Assembly (NCBI GenBank): GCA_937950325.1 | Contig: CALFDJ010000040.1 | Coordinates: 1-64,000, forward strand | Length of the DNA stretch: 64,000 bases | Direction: 5' to 3' | From: an uncultured Collinsella sp. | Lineage (GTDB): Bacteria > Actinomycetota > Coriobacteriia > Coriobacteriales > Coriobacteriaceae | Shown here: positions 43,977 to 54,281 of the stretch, piece after piece | How positions within the stretch are numbered: the stretch's first letter is position 1 | Layout of the letters: each line of letters begins with the position of its first letter | The notes under the pieces: model-generated | What the model saw: only the letters and a program-made list of their open reading frames with translations | Databases searched by the model: none | What the model was told of the DNA's origin: nothing | Made by a program: the position numbers and the translations under genes

Positions 43977-44043
43977 AGTTGCGGTGGAATACGGACTGTT
44001 TTGCCTGTTTGAGGGGCTATTCAGTCCCTATTTCACCGCAACT
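43977..44043. repeat. 67-bp palindrome (family 2, copy P1)
   Basis: 20-nt arms (43977-43996 and 44024-44043; AGTTGCGGTGGAATACGGAC on the left), with one G-T and one mismatch, enclose a loop of exactly 27 nt containing CTGTTTGAG. The second copy is at 58064-58130. The loop resembles those of the 59-bp family at 54118 and 55360. Confidence 0.8.
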
Positions 44044-44085
44044 GCGGGCGTCTCATCTTTCTTACTGTTCTGACACATATGTCTT

Positions 44086-44119
44086 AAAGGCGGCGTCCGT
44101 TATGGGTGCCGCCTTTTTT
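44086..44119 (+). terminator. smpB-side terminator
   Basis: AAAGGCGGC pairs with GCCGCCTTT around a 13-nt loop, ending in six T residues. Confidence 0.85.
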
Positions 44120-44170
44120 GTGGGTACATACATTCATGAGGTTCCAACCCGAGCTAGGGGAGTGATCGTT

Positions 44171-44674
44171 ATGGACAAAACTGCGTTCTTTACCATGCCG
44201 AGCGGTCTGTACGTGGTGAGCGCTGCGGCAGACGGGTTGCGCGCCGGCTGCGTCATCAACACTGCGGTGCAGGTGACGTCCATGCCGCCGCGTATTTCGG
44301 TTGCCGTGAACAAGGACAATGTCACCTCGGGCGTCATCGCATCGGCCAAAGCGTTCGCGCTGACCGTGATCGATCAGACTGCCGACATGCTCTACATCGG
44401 TAACTTTGGGTTCCGCACCAGCAGCGATTATGACAAGTTTGCCAAATACGAGACCCGCGAGACGGCTCTGGGCATGCCCTATGTGCCTGAGCACGCGGCG
44501 GCCCTGTTTAGCTGCCGTTTGATCGACACTGTGGATGTGGGCACGCATCTGCTGTTTATTGGCGAGGTCGAGGATGCCGAGCGCCTGAGCGACGAGACGC
44601 CGCTGACGTACGACTACTATCACAAGGTGCTAAAGGGCAAGACGCCGCCCAAAGCCTCGTCGTATCAAGGCTAG
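44171..44674 (+). CDS. Flavin reductase-like protein
   Basis: A 167-aa FMN-binding flavin reductase-domain protein (MPSGLYVVSAAADGLRAGCVINTAVQVTSMPPRISVAV, then FALTVIDQ and LIDTVDVGTHLLFIGEV). Such proteins transfer electrons from flavin, often to rubredoxin; in some anaerobes the two are fused as high-molecular-weight rubredoxin. Here a rubredoxin gene follows 88 bp later. The ATG at 44171 has an AGGGGAGTGAT site; the open frame extends far upstream without coding character. Confidence 0.88.
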   Translation: MDKTAFFTMPSGLYVVSAAADGLRAGCVINTAVQVTSMPPRISVAVNKDNVTSGVIASAKAFALTVIDQTADMLYIGNFGFRTSSDYDKFAKYETRETALGMPYVPEHAAALFSCRLIDTVDVGTHLLFIGEVEDAERLSDETPLTYDYYHKVLKGKTPPKASSYQG

Positions 44675-44691
44675 AAATGTTCTAAAAATAC

Positions 44692-44719
44692 TTGCATTAT
44701 ATTATTGAGAATATATACT
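44692..44719 (+). promoter_or_regulatory. Probable sigma-70-type promoter of the rubredoxin gene
   Basis: TTGCAT and TATACT are separated by 16 bp in an AT-rich stretch unlike the surrounding DNA, 44 bp before the rubredoxin ATG. Confidence 0.6.
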
Positions 44720-44762
44720 AATAAGTAAGTACACCAGCAGTCACGTTCGAGAGGAGAACATC

Positions 44763-44906
44763 ATGGCTGAGGAGAAGAAGACGTATAAGTTTGTGTGCAC
44801 CGTTTGCGGTTACGAGGTTGAGGTCGACACGCCCGAGCTGCCCGAGGACTACGTGTGCCCGGTCTGCGGCGTCGGCCCCGATGAGTTTGAGCTTGTCGAG
44901 GAGTAG
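44763..44906 (+). CDS. Rubredoxin-like protein
   Basis: A 47-aa protein with two C-x-x-C pairs (VCTVCGYEVEVDTPELPEDYVCPVCGVG, split here as the first and second knuckles) that bind one iron. It carries electrons in the cytoplasm. It is shorter than typical rubredoxins (~52 aa), the reduction being between the knuckles. A GAGAGGAG site precedes the ATG. The flavin reductase upstream is the likely electron donor. Confidence 0.9.
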   Translation: MAEEKKTYKFVCTVCGYEVEVDTPELPEDYVCPVCGVGPDEFELVEE

Positions 44907-44946
44907 CTCGTAGACACACGACTTGCAACAACATATAGCTCTGTCC

Positions 44947-44984
44947 AAGGGTCCCGGTCGAATTCTCGGCCGGGACCCTTTTGA
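44947..44984 (+). terminator. Rubredoxin terminator
   Basis: AAGGGTCCCGG pairs with CCGGGACCCTT around TCGAATTCTCGG-like loop sequence, followed by TTTT. Confidence 0.9.
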
Positions 44985-45005
44985 TTTATCTGACGGTTTA
45001 AAACG

Positions 45006-45029
45006 GTCTCACGTTTTACAGATTGAGAC
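45006..45029. repeat. Degenerate fragment of the 59-bp palindrome
   Basis: TTTTACAGATTGAGAC matches the right arm of the 59-bp family; the left part is only GTCTCA. It lies between the rubredoxin terminator and the mntH stop. Confidence 0.45.
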
Positions 45030-45058
45030 GTTATATCTGGACAGTCACGCCATCTCAA

Positions 45059-46315
45059 TTACATTCCCGTTAGCAGCACGATGTCGAGAATCGTCACGAT
45101 GACGCCGATCCCTACGAGCAGCGCGTTGAGCGGGCGCGAGTTGGCGTATTTGCCCATAACGCGGGGCGAACTGGTGAGTCGTATGAGCACAAAGACCGTA
45201 ATCGGCAACTGAAGCGACAGCAGCGCCTGACTCCAGATGAGACCCTCAAAAGGATTCGGGACGATCAGGCACGCCGCCACTGCGCCGACGAAACAGACCG
45301 CCACTCCAATCGATGAGTGCCGGTCGTGGATGTCGTATTCCTCGTCGAACATGCCCGCGGTGATGGTGCCCGCCGCCATGCCCGCCGTCACACTACTCGA
45401 TATGCCCGCAAACAGCAGTGCCACCGCAAAGATGGTCGAGCCTGCCGGGCCCAGAATGGGGGAGAGCGTGTCCGCTGCGACGGCGAGGTCGTCTACGACA
45501 ATGCCGTGCGCAAAGAAGGTCGTTGCGGCCAGGATGACCATGGCCGAGTTGATCGCCCAGCCCACGCCCATCGAAAAGAGCGTGTCGAAGAGCTCATAGC
45601 GCAGACGCTCTTCGATAACCTGCTCGCCTTGGCCTTCGAAGTGCATGGATTGGATGACCTCGGAGTGCAGAAAAAGGTTGTGTGGCATAACGACCGCACC
45701 CAGGACACTCACGATAATCGCGTCAGAGCCAGTGGGCATACTGGGCGTGATCCAGCTTGCGGCGGCTTGCGGCCAGTCGACCTTGACTAGCGCAAGCTCG
45801 GCCAAAAACGAGAGTCCTACCACGCCGACGAAGGCGATGATCCAGCGCTCGGCACGCTTGTAGGAGTTCGTCATGAGCATTGCCATCGATGCCGCGGCCA
45901 CGATGACGCAGCCGGCGCGCACGGGCAGTCCAAAGAGCATCTGGAGCGCGATCGCGCCGCCCAGGACCTCGGCCATAGCGGTGGCGATGGTCGCGAGGTA
46001 GGCACTGGCAAGCACCGTGCGCCCAACGAAGCGGGGAAGGTAACGTGTCGTGGCCTCGGCAAGACAGGCGCCCGTGGCGATACCCAGGTGTGCCGCGTTG
46101 TGCTGCAGCACAATGAGCATAATTGTGGACAGCGTGACGATCCACAGCAGTGCGTAGCCAAACTGCGAGCCCGCGGCCATGTTGGAGGCCCAGTTGCCCG
46201 GGTCGATAAAGCCGACGGTCACGAGCAGCCCGGGGCCGACACGCCGCGCAATGTCTAGGCCTCCGTGACCACCGGTGCGCCGGGAGCCAAAGTGTTGTTT
46301 GAGATGGTTGAGCAT
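45059..46315 (-). CDS. mntH: Nramp-family metal transporter
   Basis: A 418-aa proton-coupled divalent metal transporter with about eleven helices. The metal-binding DPGN (GFIDPGNWASNMAAG) in helix 1 and MPHN (VVMPHNLFLHS) in helix 6 are both intact, favouring Mn2+ or Fe2+. I start at the ATG at 46315, which has an AGGAG site 7 bp upstream, rather than 12 codons earlier. It diverges from gltB; three palindromic repeats lie between. Confidence 0.92.
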   Translation of the reverse strand: MLNHLKQHFGSRRTGGHGGLDIARRVGPGLLVTVGFIDPGNWASNMAAGSQFGYALLWIVTLSTIMLIVLQHNAAHLGIATGACLAEATTRYLPRFVGRTVLASAYLATIATAMAEVLGGAIALQMLFGLPVRAGCVIVAAASMAMLMTNSYKRAERWIIAFVGVVGLSFLAELALVKVDWPQAAASWITPSMPTGSDAIIVSVLGAVVMPHNLFLHSEVIQSMHFEGQGEQVIEERLRYELFDTLFSMGVGWAINSAMVILAATTFFAHGIVVDDLAVAADTLSPILGPAGSTIFAVALLFAGISSSVTAGMAAGTITAGMFDEEYDIHDRHSSIGVAVCFVGAVAACLIVPNPFEGLIWSQALLSLQLPITVFVLIRLTSSPRVMGKYANSRPLNALLVGIGVIVTILDIVLLTGM

Positions 46316-46436
46316 GGTGAGCTCCTGCGTGCCGTTTGTTTGACGCCGCAAAGGATACCCGTTTTAGGCTCAAAAGTTAACTATGACTAACAAAACTGTT
46401 GTATTTGAATAGGGTGGGGAAAGGGGGTTGCCGAAA

Positions 46437-46495
46437 TGTCTTGATCTGTAACAACTAAGGATGGAAATTGGGTCTAGGTGTTACAGATCAAGACA
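46437..46495 (+). repeat. 59-bp palindrome, copy R2
   Basis: Perfect 16-bp arms TGTCTTGATCTGTAAC / GTTACAGATCAAGACA around a 27-nt loop. It begins a tandem of three. Confidence 0.92.
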
Positions 46496-46516
46496 GGAAG
46501 AAATGGTCCTATGAAA

Positions 46517-46575
46517 AATCTTGATTTGTAACAGCTGACCGCCAAAACCGGTTCTTCGTGTTACAGATCGAGACA
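46517..46575 (+). repeat. 59-bp palindrome, copy R3
   Basis: Left arm ends CTTGATTTGTAAC; right arm is GTTACAGATCGAGACA. Two G-T pairs and a frayed end. The loop is 27 nt and can form an inner GACCG / CGGTTC stem. It starts 80 bp after R2. Confidence 0.85.
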
Positions 46576-46596
46576 TTCGGATCCGTCTCTCAAAAA

Positions 46597-46655
46597 CATC
46601 TTAATCTGTAACAGTTAGTCGTCGTAATTGGGTCTTCCTGTTACAGATTGAGATG
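46597..46655 (+). repeat. 59-bp palindrome, copy R4
   Basis: Arms CATCTTAATCTGTAAC / GTTACAGATTGAGATG; both sides have changed relative to R2 so that pairing is kept. 27-nt loop. It starts 80 bp after R3. Confidence 0.9.
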
Positions 46656-46745
46656 TTTGAAGCGGTGAGTTTACAGGTCGAACTTGGGCCCTTGTTGCCG
46701 TCCTTGAGGTCGGCGGTGTCCACTCGTAGGGCGTGCGTTACGCGA

Positions 46746-46758
46746 TTGTTTCGAAACG
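46746..46758. promoter_or_regulatory. TTGTTTCGAAACG site upstream of gltB
   Basis: It contains the perfect palindrome GTTTCGAAAC and matches 11 of 13 bases of the right arm of the inverted repeat upstream of argR (6921-6933). A shared nitrogen or amino-acid regulator is possible but unproven. Confidence 0.4.
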
Positions 46759-46836
46759 GGCGGGAAACACAACGGGCCGGCGATGCACCTAGTATGCCTA
46801 GTCAACTGACTGTCTAACACCTAGGGGAGGATCGCG

Positions 46837-49800
46837 ATGCAGGCAGATTCCGCTCAGCAGCAGGGCCTTTATCGCCCCGAATTCGACCACGATGCATGTG
46901 GCATCGGCGCGCTTGCCGATATCAACGGCGAGCGCCATCACCAGATTCTGGACGACGCGCTGTCCATTCTGGTCAACTTGGAGCACCGCGGCGGTACGGG
47001 ACTCGAGAAGAACACCGGCGACGGCGCCGGCATCCTGTTCCAGGTTCCGCATCATTTTTTCCGCAAAGAGGCTCAAAAGTGCGGCCAGATTCTGCCGGCA
47101 GAGGGCGACTATGGCGTGGCCATGCTGTTCTTCCCGCAGGACGACAAGGGCGTAGAGGATGCCCGTCGCGTGTTTGAGGAGGGCTGCGCCGAAGCCGGCG
47201 TTCCGCTGCTCTTTTGGCGTGAGGTACCGGTCGACCCGCACGACCTGGGCGAGACGGCCCGCGCCTGCATGCCTACCATCCTGCAGGCCTTCCTGGGCCG
47301 TCCGGACGACACACCCGCCGGTGATGCCTTTGAGCGCCGCCTATACGTGTGCCGCCGCACCATCGAGAAAAAGGCCGACGCCGAGTTTGCCCTGCGCGAC
47401 AAGATCTTCTACGTGTGCTCCATGAGCTCGCGCACCATCGTGTACAAGGGTATGCTGGTCGCCACGCAGATGCGCCGCTTCTTCATCGATCTCAACGACG
47501 CCGCCGTCAAGACGGCCGTGGCGCTCGTCCACTCGCGCTACTCCACCAACACCACGCCCAGCTGGGAGCGCGCGCACCCCAACCGCTTTATCATCCACAA
47601 CGGCGAGATCAACACCCTCAAGGGCAACGTCAACTGGATTCGCGCCCGCGAGCCCAACCTGTACAGCCCCGTGCTGCAGCACGATCTTGAGCGCGTGATG
47701 CCCATCATCAACCGCGAGGGCTCCGATTCCGCGATTCTGGACAATGTGCTCGAGTTTTTGGTCATGAACGGTCGCCCGCTCACGCGTGCTGCGTCCATGT
47801 TGCTGCCCGAGCCGTGGGATCACAACGACAGCCTGAGTGAGGAGCGTCGCGCCTACGACGCTTACCAGTCCATGCTCATGGAGCCGTGGGACGGTCCGGC
47901 CGCCATCGCCTTTACCGACGGTCGCACGCTGGGCGCTGCCCTCGACCGCAACGGCCTGCGTCCCGCCCGCTACTATGTGACGCGCGACGGCCGCTTTATG
48001 CTGGCAAGCGAGGTGGGCACCATCGAGGTGAGCCCCGAGAACATCCTGACGAGCGGCTGTCTGGGACCGGGCCAGATGCTCGAGGTCGATTTTGCCCGCG
48101 GGCGCGTCATCTACAACGACGAGCTGCGTGCCCGCTATGCCAAGGAAAAGCCCTACCGCGACTGGATTGCCGAGGAGACGCTGACCGTTGACGCGCTCGA
48201 TGAGCCCGTCGCGCCCACGCCCGCCGAGGACGCCGAGGTGTCCGCCGCCGTGCGAATGGCCAAGCTCGGCTACCACTGGGATGACGTCGACGAGGTCGTG
48301 CGTCCCATGGCCCAGCAGGGCAAGGCGCCGCTCGCCTCGATGGGTATCGATGCGCCGCTGGCCTGCCTGTCCAAGAAGACGCGCTCGTTCTTCGACTACT
48401 TCTATCAGCTGTTCGCTCAGGTCACGAATCCGCCCATCGACGCTCTTCGCGAGCATATGGTCACCTCGACCACGCTCTACCTGGGCAACCACGGCAACCT
48501 GCTCGAGGACTCCCGTACGGCCTGTCAGCTGGTGCGCCTGGAGCGTCCGCTGCTGAGCGAGGAGGAGTTCGAGCGTATCTGCGCCATCGACCGCGTGGGC
48601 TTTAAGACCCGCCGTTTCCGTGCCGTCTACCGCCGCGATGCCGGCGAGGGTGCGCTGCAGGCTGCGCTCAAGCAGCTTGCAGAGGACGTTGAGGCCGCGG
48701 TCCGCGACGGCGTGAACATCGTGGTGTTGAGCGATCGTGCCGCTGCGGGCGAGGTGCCCGTACCGTCGCTGCTCGCCGTGGGCTGCGTGCACAACCACCT
48801 GATCCGCGCCGGCGTGCGTACCTTTGCCGACATCGTGGTGGAGTGTGGCGACGCCGTGTCCCCGCACGACTTTGCGGCGCTGGTGGGCTACTCCGCGAGC
48901 GGCATCTATCCGTACAACGCGCATGCGTGCATTCGCGACTTGGCGGCGCACGGCGATCTGGACGTGACAGCCGAGCAGGGCATCGCCAACTACAACAAGG
49001 CTGCGACCGCCGGCATCGTCTCCATCATGTCCAAGATGGGCATCTCCACGGTGCAGAGCTACCACTCCGCGCAGATCTTCGAGGCCGTGGGCTTCACTCC
49101 GGAGTTCGTCAACGCGTACTTCGCCGGCACGGTGAGCCGTGTGGGCGGTATGGGTGTCGAGGACGTCGAACGCGAGCAAAATGAGCGCTATGACGCCGCG
49201 CTTGCTATCCTTAAGAGCCCGGCTCCCGATCAGCTGCCCACGTTGGGCCTGACCAAGTGGCGCCCGCTCGGCGGCGAGGATCACCTCATCGATCCGCAGA
49301 CTGTCTACTTGCTGCAGACCGCCTGCCGTGAGGACAGCTACGACACCTTTAAGGAGTACAGCGCCCGCCTGCACCGCACCGGCCGTGCTGTGCGCCTGCG
49401 TGACCTGCTGGACTTTAATGCCAGCGGTCGCACGCCGGTTTCGCTCGACGAGGTCGAGCCCGCGCTCAACATCGTCCGCCGCTTTAACACCGGCGCCATG
49501 TCGTACGGCTCCATCAGCAAGGAAGCACACGAGTGCATGGCCATCGCCATGAACCGCCTGCACGGCCGTTCCAACTCGGGCGAGGGCGGCGAGGACCCGC
49601 GTCGCGAGACCCCGCTGGCTAACGGTGACTCCAAGAACTCCGCCATCAAGCAGGTGGCAAGCGCGCGCTTTGGCGTGACGAGCCGCTACCTGTGCAGCGC
49701 CTTCGAGATTCAGATCAAGATGGCCCAGGGCGCCAAGCCCGGCGAGGGCGGTCACCTGCCCGGCAAGAAGGTCTACCCCTGGATTGCCGAGGTCCGTCAG

Positions 49801-51534
49801 TCCACGCCCGGCATCGGCCTGATCTCGCCTCCGCCGCACCACGACATCTACTCCATCGAGGACCTGGCAGAGCTGATCTTTGACCTTAAGAACGCCAACC
49901 CCGGCGCGCGCGTGTCGGTCAAGCTGGTCAGCGAGGCCGGCGTCGGCACCATCGCCACTGGTGTTGCCAAGGGCGCTGCCGACAAGATTTTGATCAGCGG
50001 CCACAACGGCGGCTCGGGTGCCGCTGCTCGCGATTCGATCTGGCACGCCGGTCTGCCGCTGGAGCTTGGCCTTGCCGAGGCCCAGCAGACGCTGCTGCAA
50101 AACGGCCTGCGCTCGCGCGTGGTGCTCGAGGCCGACGGCAAGCTCATGGACGGCACCGATGTTGCCGTCGCCTGCCTGCTGGGTGCCGAGGAGTTTGGCT
50201 TTGCGACCATGCCGCTCATCTCCATGGGCTGCCTCATGCAGCGCGACTGCCAGCAGGATACCTGCCCGGCCGGCATCGCCACGCAAAACTGTCGCCTGCG
50301 TCGCGGCTTCCGCGGCAAGCCGGAGCACGTCGAGCACTTTATGCTCTTTGTTGCCGAGCAGCTGCGCGAGGTCATGGCGAGCCTGGGCTTCCGCACCGTC
50401 GACGAGATGGTCGGCCATCCCGAGTGCCTGCGCCAGATTGAGGTCCCGGGCAACCGCAAGGCTAACCTGCTGGATCTGTCGCCCGTGCTGGCGAGCGCGA
50501 CCTGTGAGTTTGGTGCCCATATCCCGGGTGCCGACGGCCGTCACTTCCTGCCCCAGATGGCTGCGGACAGCGAGCTCGAAAAGACGCTCGACTCCACGTT
50601 GTTTGTGCCCTATACGGCCGATGCCCGTGCGCACCTGCGTCCGATTCGCTTCCGCGCCGATATCGCCAACGTCAACCGCTGCGTGGGCACCATCTTGGGC
50701 AACGCGGTGACCAAGGCGCATCCCGAGGGCCTGCCCGCCGGCTCCATCACCATCGATTGCGATGGTTCGGCCGGTCAGAGCTTTGGCGCCTTCCTGCCGC
50801 GCGGCATTACGCTCAACGTGTGCGGCGACGCCAACGACTACTTTGGCAAGGGCCTTTCGGGCGGCGAGGTGTCGGTGCGCCCCAACCCGCATGCGACCTA
50901 CAAGTTCGACGAGAACATCATCGTGGGCAACGTTGCGTTCTTTGGCGCTACGAGTGGCCGCGGCTTCATTAACGGCCTGGCCGGCCAGCGCTTTGGCGTA
51001 CGCAACTCCGGTGCCACGGTGGTGGTCGAGGGCTGCGGCAACCATGGCTGCGAGTACATGACGGGAGGTCTGGCGCTCATCCTGGGCGAGGTCGGGCAGA
51101 ACTTCGCCGCCGGCATGACGGGCGGCGTGGCTTACGTCTTTGACCAGTACGGCACGCTCGATGCCCGTGTGAACCACGAGAGCGTTGAGCTTAAAGCCCC
51201 GACGGCCGGTGAGCTGGCGCAGATTCGTGCGCTCGTCCAGGAGCACGTGGACGCGACGCAGAGCCCGCGCGGCATTAAGCTGCTCTACAGCTTTGAGACG
51301 ATGAGCAAGCACTTTGTGAAGGTCATTCCGACCGAGTACGAGCGCGTGCTGGCGATTGTCGCCGCCGCCGAGGCCGTCGGCAAGACGCATGAGCAGGCCG
51401 AGGAGCTGGCGTTTGACATTGTGACCGGTCGCGCCGACGCCGCCGATGTCGCTCGCTTTGATGTGGCGGGTGGTGTCGCTGGCGCTGTGCCCGCCGCCGC
51501 CAGCTCTGTTGCTTCGACCAAGAAGGAGGCGTAA
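46837..51534 (+). CDS. gltB: Glutamate synthase, large subunit
   Basis: Transfers the amide of glutamine to 2-oxoglutarate. The 1565-aa protein starts with a short propeptide and then C21 (DACGIG), the N-terminal nucleophile of the class II glutaminase domain. The FMN synthase domain (~residues 850-1230) includes GEGGEDPRRE and the 3Fe-4S cysteines in MGCLMQRDCQQDTCPAG. The C-terminal GXGXG beta-helix (SITIDCDGSAGQSFGAFLPR onward, read in parts) is complete. gltD follows 5 bp later. Confidence 0.96.
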   Translation: MQADSAQQQGLYRPEFDHDACGIGALADINGERHHQILDDALSILVNLEHRGGTGLEKNTGDGAGILFQVPHHFFRKEAQKCGQILPAEGDYGVAMLFFPQDDKGVEDARRVFEEGCAEAGVPLLFWREVPVDPHDLGETARACMPTILQAFLGRPDDTPAGDAFERRLYVCRRTIEKKADAEFALRDKIFYVCSMSSRTIVYKGMLVATQMRRFFIDLNDAAVKTAVALVHSRYSTNTTPSWERAHPNRFIIHNGEINTLKGNVNWIRAREPNLYSPVLQHDLERVMPIINREGSDSAILDNVLEFLVMNGRPLTRAASMLLPEPWDHNDSLSEERRAYDAYQSMLMEPWDGPAAIAFTDGRTLGAALDRNGLRPARYYVTRDGRFMLASEVGTIEVSPENILTSGCLGPGQMLEVDFARGRVIYNDELRARYAKEKPYRDWIAEETLTVDALDEPVAPTPAEDAEVSAAVRMAKLGYHWDDVDEVVRPMAQQGKAPLASMGIDAPLACLSKKTRSFFDYFYQLFAQVTNPPIDALREHMVTSTTLYLGNHGNLLEDSRTACQLVRLERPLLSEEEFERICAIDRVGFKTRRFRAVYRRDAGEGALQAALKQLAEDVEAAVRDGVNIVVLSDRAAAGEVPVPSLLAVGCVHNHLIRAGVRTFADIVVECGDAVSPHDFAALVGYSASGIYPYNAHACIRDLAAHGDLDVTAEQGIANYNKAATAGIVSIMSKMGISTVQSYHSAQIFEAVGFTPEFVNAYFAGTVSRVGGMGVEDVEREQNERYDAALAILKSPAPDQLPTLGLTKWRPLGGEDHLIDPQTVYLLQTACREDSYDTFKEYSARLHRTGRAVRLRDLLDFNASGRTPVSLDEVEPALNIVRRFNTGAMSYGSISKEAHECMAIAMNRLHGRSNSGEGGEDPRRETPLANGDSKNSAIKQVASARFGVTSRYLCSAFEIQIKMAQGAKPGEGGHLPGKKVYPWIAEVRQSTPGIGLISPPPHHDIYSIEDLAELIFDLKNANPGARVSVKLVSEAGVGTIATGVAKGAADKILISGHNGGSGAAARDSIWHAGLPLELGLAEAQQTLLQNGLRSRVVLEADGKLMDGTDVAVACLLGAEEFGFATMPLISMGCLMQRDCQQDTCPAGIATQNCRLRRGFRGKPEHVEHFMLFVAEQLREVMASLGFRTVDEMVGHPECLRQIEVPGNRKANLLDLSPVLASATCEFGAHIPGADGRHFLPQMAADSELEKTLDSTLFVPYTADARAHLRPIRFRADIANVNRCVGTILGNAVTKAHPEGLPAGSITIDCDGSAGQSFGAFLPRGITLNVCGDANDYFGKGLSGGEVSVRPNPHATYKFDENIIVGNVAFFGATSGRGFINGLAGQRFGVRNSGATVVVEGCGNHGCEYMTGGLALILGEVGQNFAAGMTGGVAYVFDQYGTLDARVNHESVELKAPTAGELAQIRALVQEHVDATQSPRGIKLLYSFETMSKHFVKVIPTEYERVLAIVAAAEAVGKTHEQAEELAFDIVTGRADAADVARFDVAGGVAGAVPAAASSVASTKKEA

Positions 51535-51539
51535 GTGCC

Positions 51540-53021
<1,482 letters not shown>

Positions 53022-53374
53022 AGTAGTCATTTAAGAACGTCCCCAATGACTAGTCATTTTTTGTCTAGTCGTTGGGGACACTCTTTGCGAGCGATTTGCT
53101 CGTTTGTCGACGTACGGGTGTTTATTTGTCGACTTCTTGGGCTGTGGTCACCTGTTGTTTCTGTGGTGGCTGTGGGTATCTGGCTCAAAAGGGCGGGTTG
53201 GCCGTCTATGTTTACCTGCGGTTTTGTTGCGGTGCGCATTTTCGGTCAAGCTTTTCGTCAAGTGTTTGGTCAGCATCTGGTTTGCAGCCGGAGGCCTATT
53301 TTGCCCGCGCTGGTCGTGGCCGACCACCCTCCTCGTAAGCTCAAATTGAGGTCTATCAGTTTGAGGAGGATGCC
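53022..53374. other. 353-bp gap between gltD and the next gene
   Basis: It opens with a pair of REP-like elements (53024-53052 and around 53063-53090). The remaining ~270 bp are T/G-rich with small repeats of GTCAAG / GGTCAGC near 53245-53275. I see no gene; the short open frames lack coding character. Confidence 0.6.
53024..53052. repeat. REP-like element after gltD (GGGGACGTTC core)
   Basis: TAGTCATTTAAGAACGTCCC begins the element; the core and arms match 16490-16520. A second core, TTGGGGACACTC, follows in the opposite orientation at about 53071. Confidence 0.65.
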
Positions 53375-54082
53375 ATGACTGACCACGCTTTAGACCGAGC
53401 GCAGCTAGCCGAAGCCGTCGGCAACGATATTGCCGACATAGCCCATTTTTGGATGCTGCGGAAGTTCCAGTTTTTGGAGCCGGCACGCGAACAGTTCGAG
53501 ATCATTGTCGACCCGTGGCTCAGCTATTGCACCGAGCCTTCGCAAAACGAAATCATGGCCTACAACATGGCGTTTACCGATTGGCTGCTCTTCGAGCGCC
53601 CCTATCGCCATGGCAAGACGCTGCTCGAGCTGTATGTTGACGAGCCGCCGGCATCGCTTTCGCCTGCCTCGCTCAAGCGGCTCGAGCAGGTACGCGACAC
53701 GCAGTATTTCTCGCGCTTTGGCATTTTGGACAAGGATCCTGCGAACGGCATAGTTGCGCTGAAGGATACGCGCACCGACCGTCGCTTTGATGTCTACGAC
53801 CCGCATATCGTGCAAAAGGAGCATTGGAGCGACGGCGCGATTGCGGTGCGCCTCGCTTGCGTCGACGATGTCTGGCTGACGGCGGGACAGCTCTATCTGT
53901 ACGACATCGCGCGCCTGAGTGACACGGCAGTCGATGGGCCGGGTGCGGTGCATCCGGAGGACCTGCAGGATGGCTTTGACACCTCGTGCATCAGCTTCTT
54001 TTTGCGCCTGGTCCGCGACATCATGGGCGCCCAGGGGCGCTACGTAAAGTCCCTCAACATCTACGAACAAGAATGGGAGTAG
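53375..54082 (+). CDS. Hypothetical protein
   Basis: A 235-aa acidic, soluble protein without signal peptide or membrane helix. It is rich in aromatic residues (AHFWMLRKFQFLEPAREQFE; WLSYCTEPSQNEIMAYNMAFTDW in two parts). I do not recognise a family. A GAGGAGG site before the ATG and good codon structure make it a real gene. It is followed 35 bp later by a doublet of 59-bp palindromes. Confidence 0.75.
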   Translation: MTDHALDRAQLAEAVGNDIADIAHFWMLRKFQFLEPAREQFEIIVDPWLSYCTEPSQNEIMAYNMAFTDWLLFERPYRHGKTLLELYVDEPPASLSPASLKRLEQVRDTQYFSRFGILDKDPANGIVALKDTRTDRRFDVYDPHIVQKEHWSDGAIAVRLACVDDVWLTAGQLYLYDIARLSDTAVDGPGAVHPEDLQDGFDTSCISFFLRLVRDIMGAQGRYVKSLNIYEQEWE

Positions 54083-54117
54083 GGGATGTGACTGGTGTCG
54101 CCCTACAGCCCTGACTT

Positions 54118-54176
54118 TGTCTCAATCTGTAACGTTTAGCGGCTGTTTGAGCCCGTAACTGTTACAGATTGAGACG
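54118..54176 (+). repeat. 59-bp palindrome, copy R5
   Basis: Arms TGTCTCAATCTGTAAC / GTTACAGATTGAGAC(G), 27-nt loop with GTTTAG at its start and CTGTTTGAG in its middle. Left member of the doublet upstream of the DUF559-like gene. Confidence 0.92.
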
Positions 54177-54197
54177 GAAGGTTGGCGGCTGTCGAAA

Positions 54198-54256
54198 GAT
54201 CTTGTTCTGTAACAACTAGAGGCTCAAAGACTGTCTTCCTGTTACAGATCAAGACA
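54198..54256 (+). repeat. 59-bp palindrome, copy R6
   Basis: Arms (A)GATCTTGTTCTGTAAC / GTTACAGATCAAGACA, 27-nt loop starting AACTAG. It starts 80 bp after R5 and ends 10 bp before the ribosome site of the next gene. Confidence 0.88.
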
Positions 54257-54281
54257 TTTGTCGGCGGAGGCAACGGTGACG

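Larger units (their letters stand above)
46316..46836. other. 521-bp divergent region mntH / gltB
   Basis: It contains three tandem 59-bp palindromes (46437-46655) with a start-to-start period of 80 bp, then the palindrome GTTTCGAAAC (46748-46757) and the gltB leader. No gene is seen. Confidence 0.8.

Noticed and set aside
43965..44170. tmRNA gene next to smpB
   Set aside because: The gap contains a palindrome and a terminator; there is no tRNA-like Ala end or tag frame.
46437..46655. CRISPR array at the three tandem 59-bp units
   Set aside because: Units are imperfect palindromes that differ from each other, spacers are only 21 nt, and no cas gene is near.
53046..53378. 110-aa open frame downstream of gltD
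   Set aside because: It starts inside a REP-like element, has no ribosome site and shows no coding bias.
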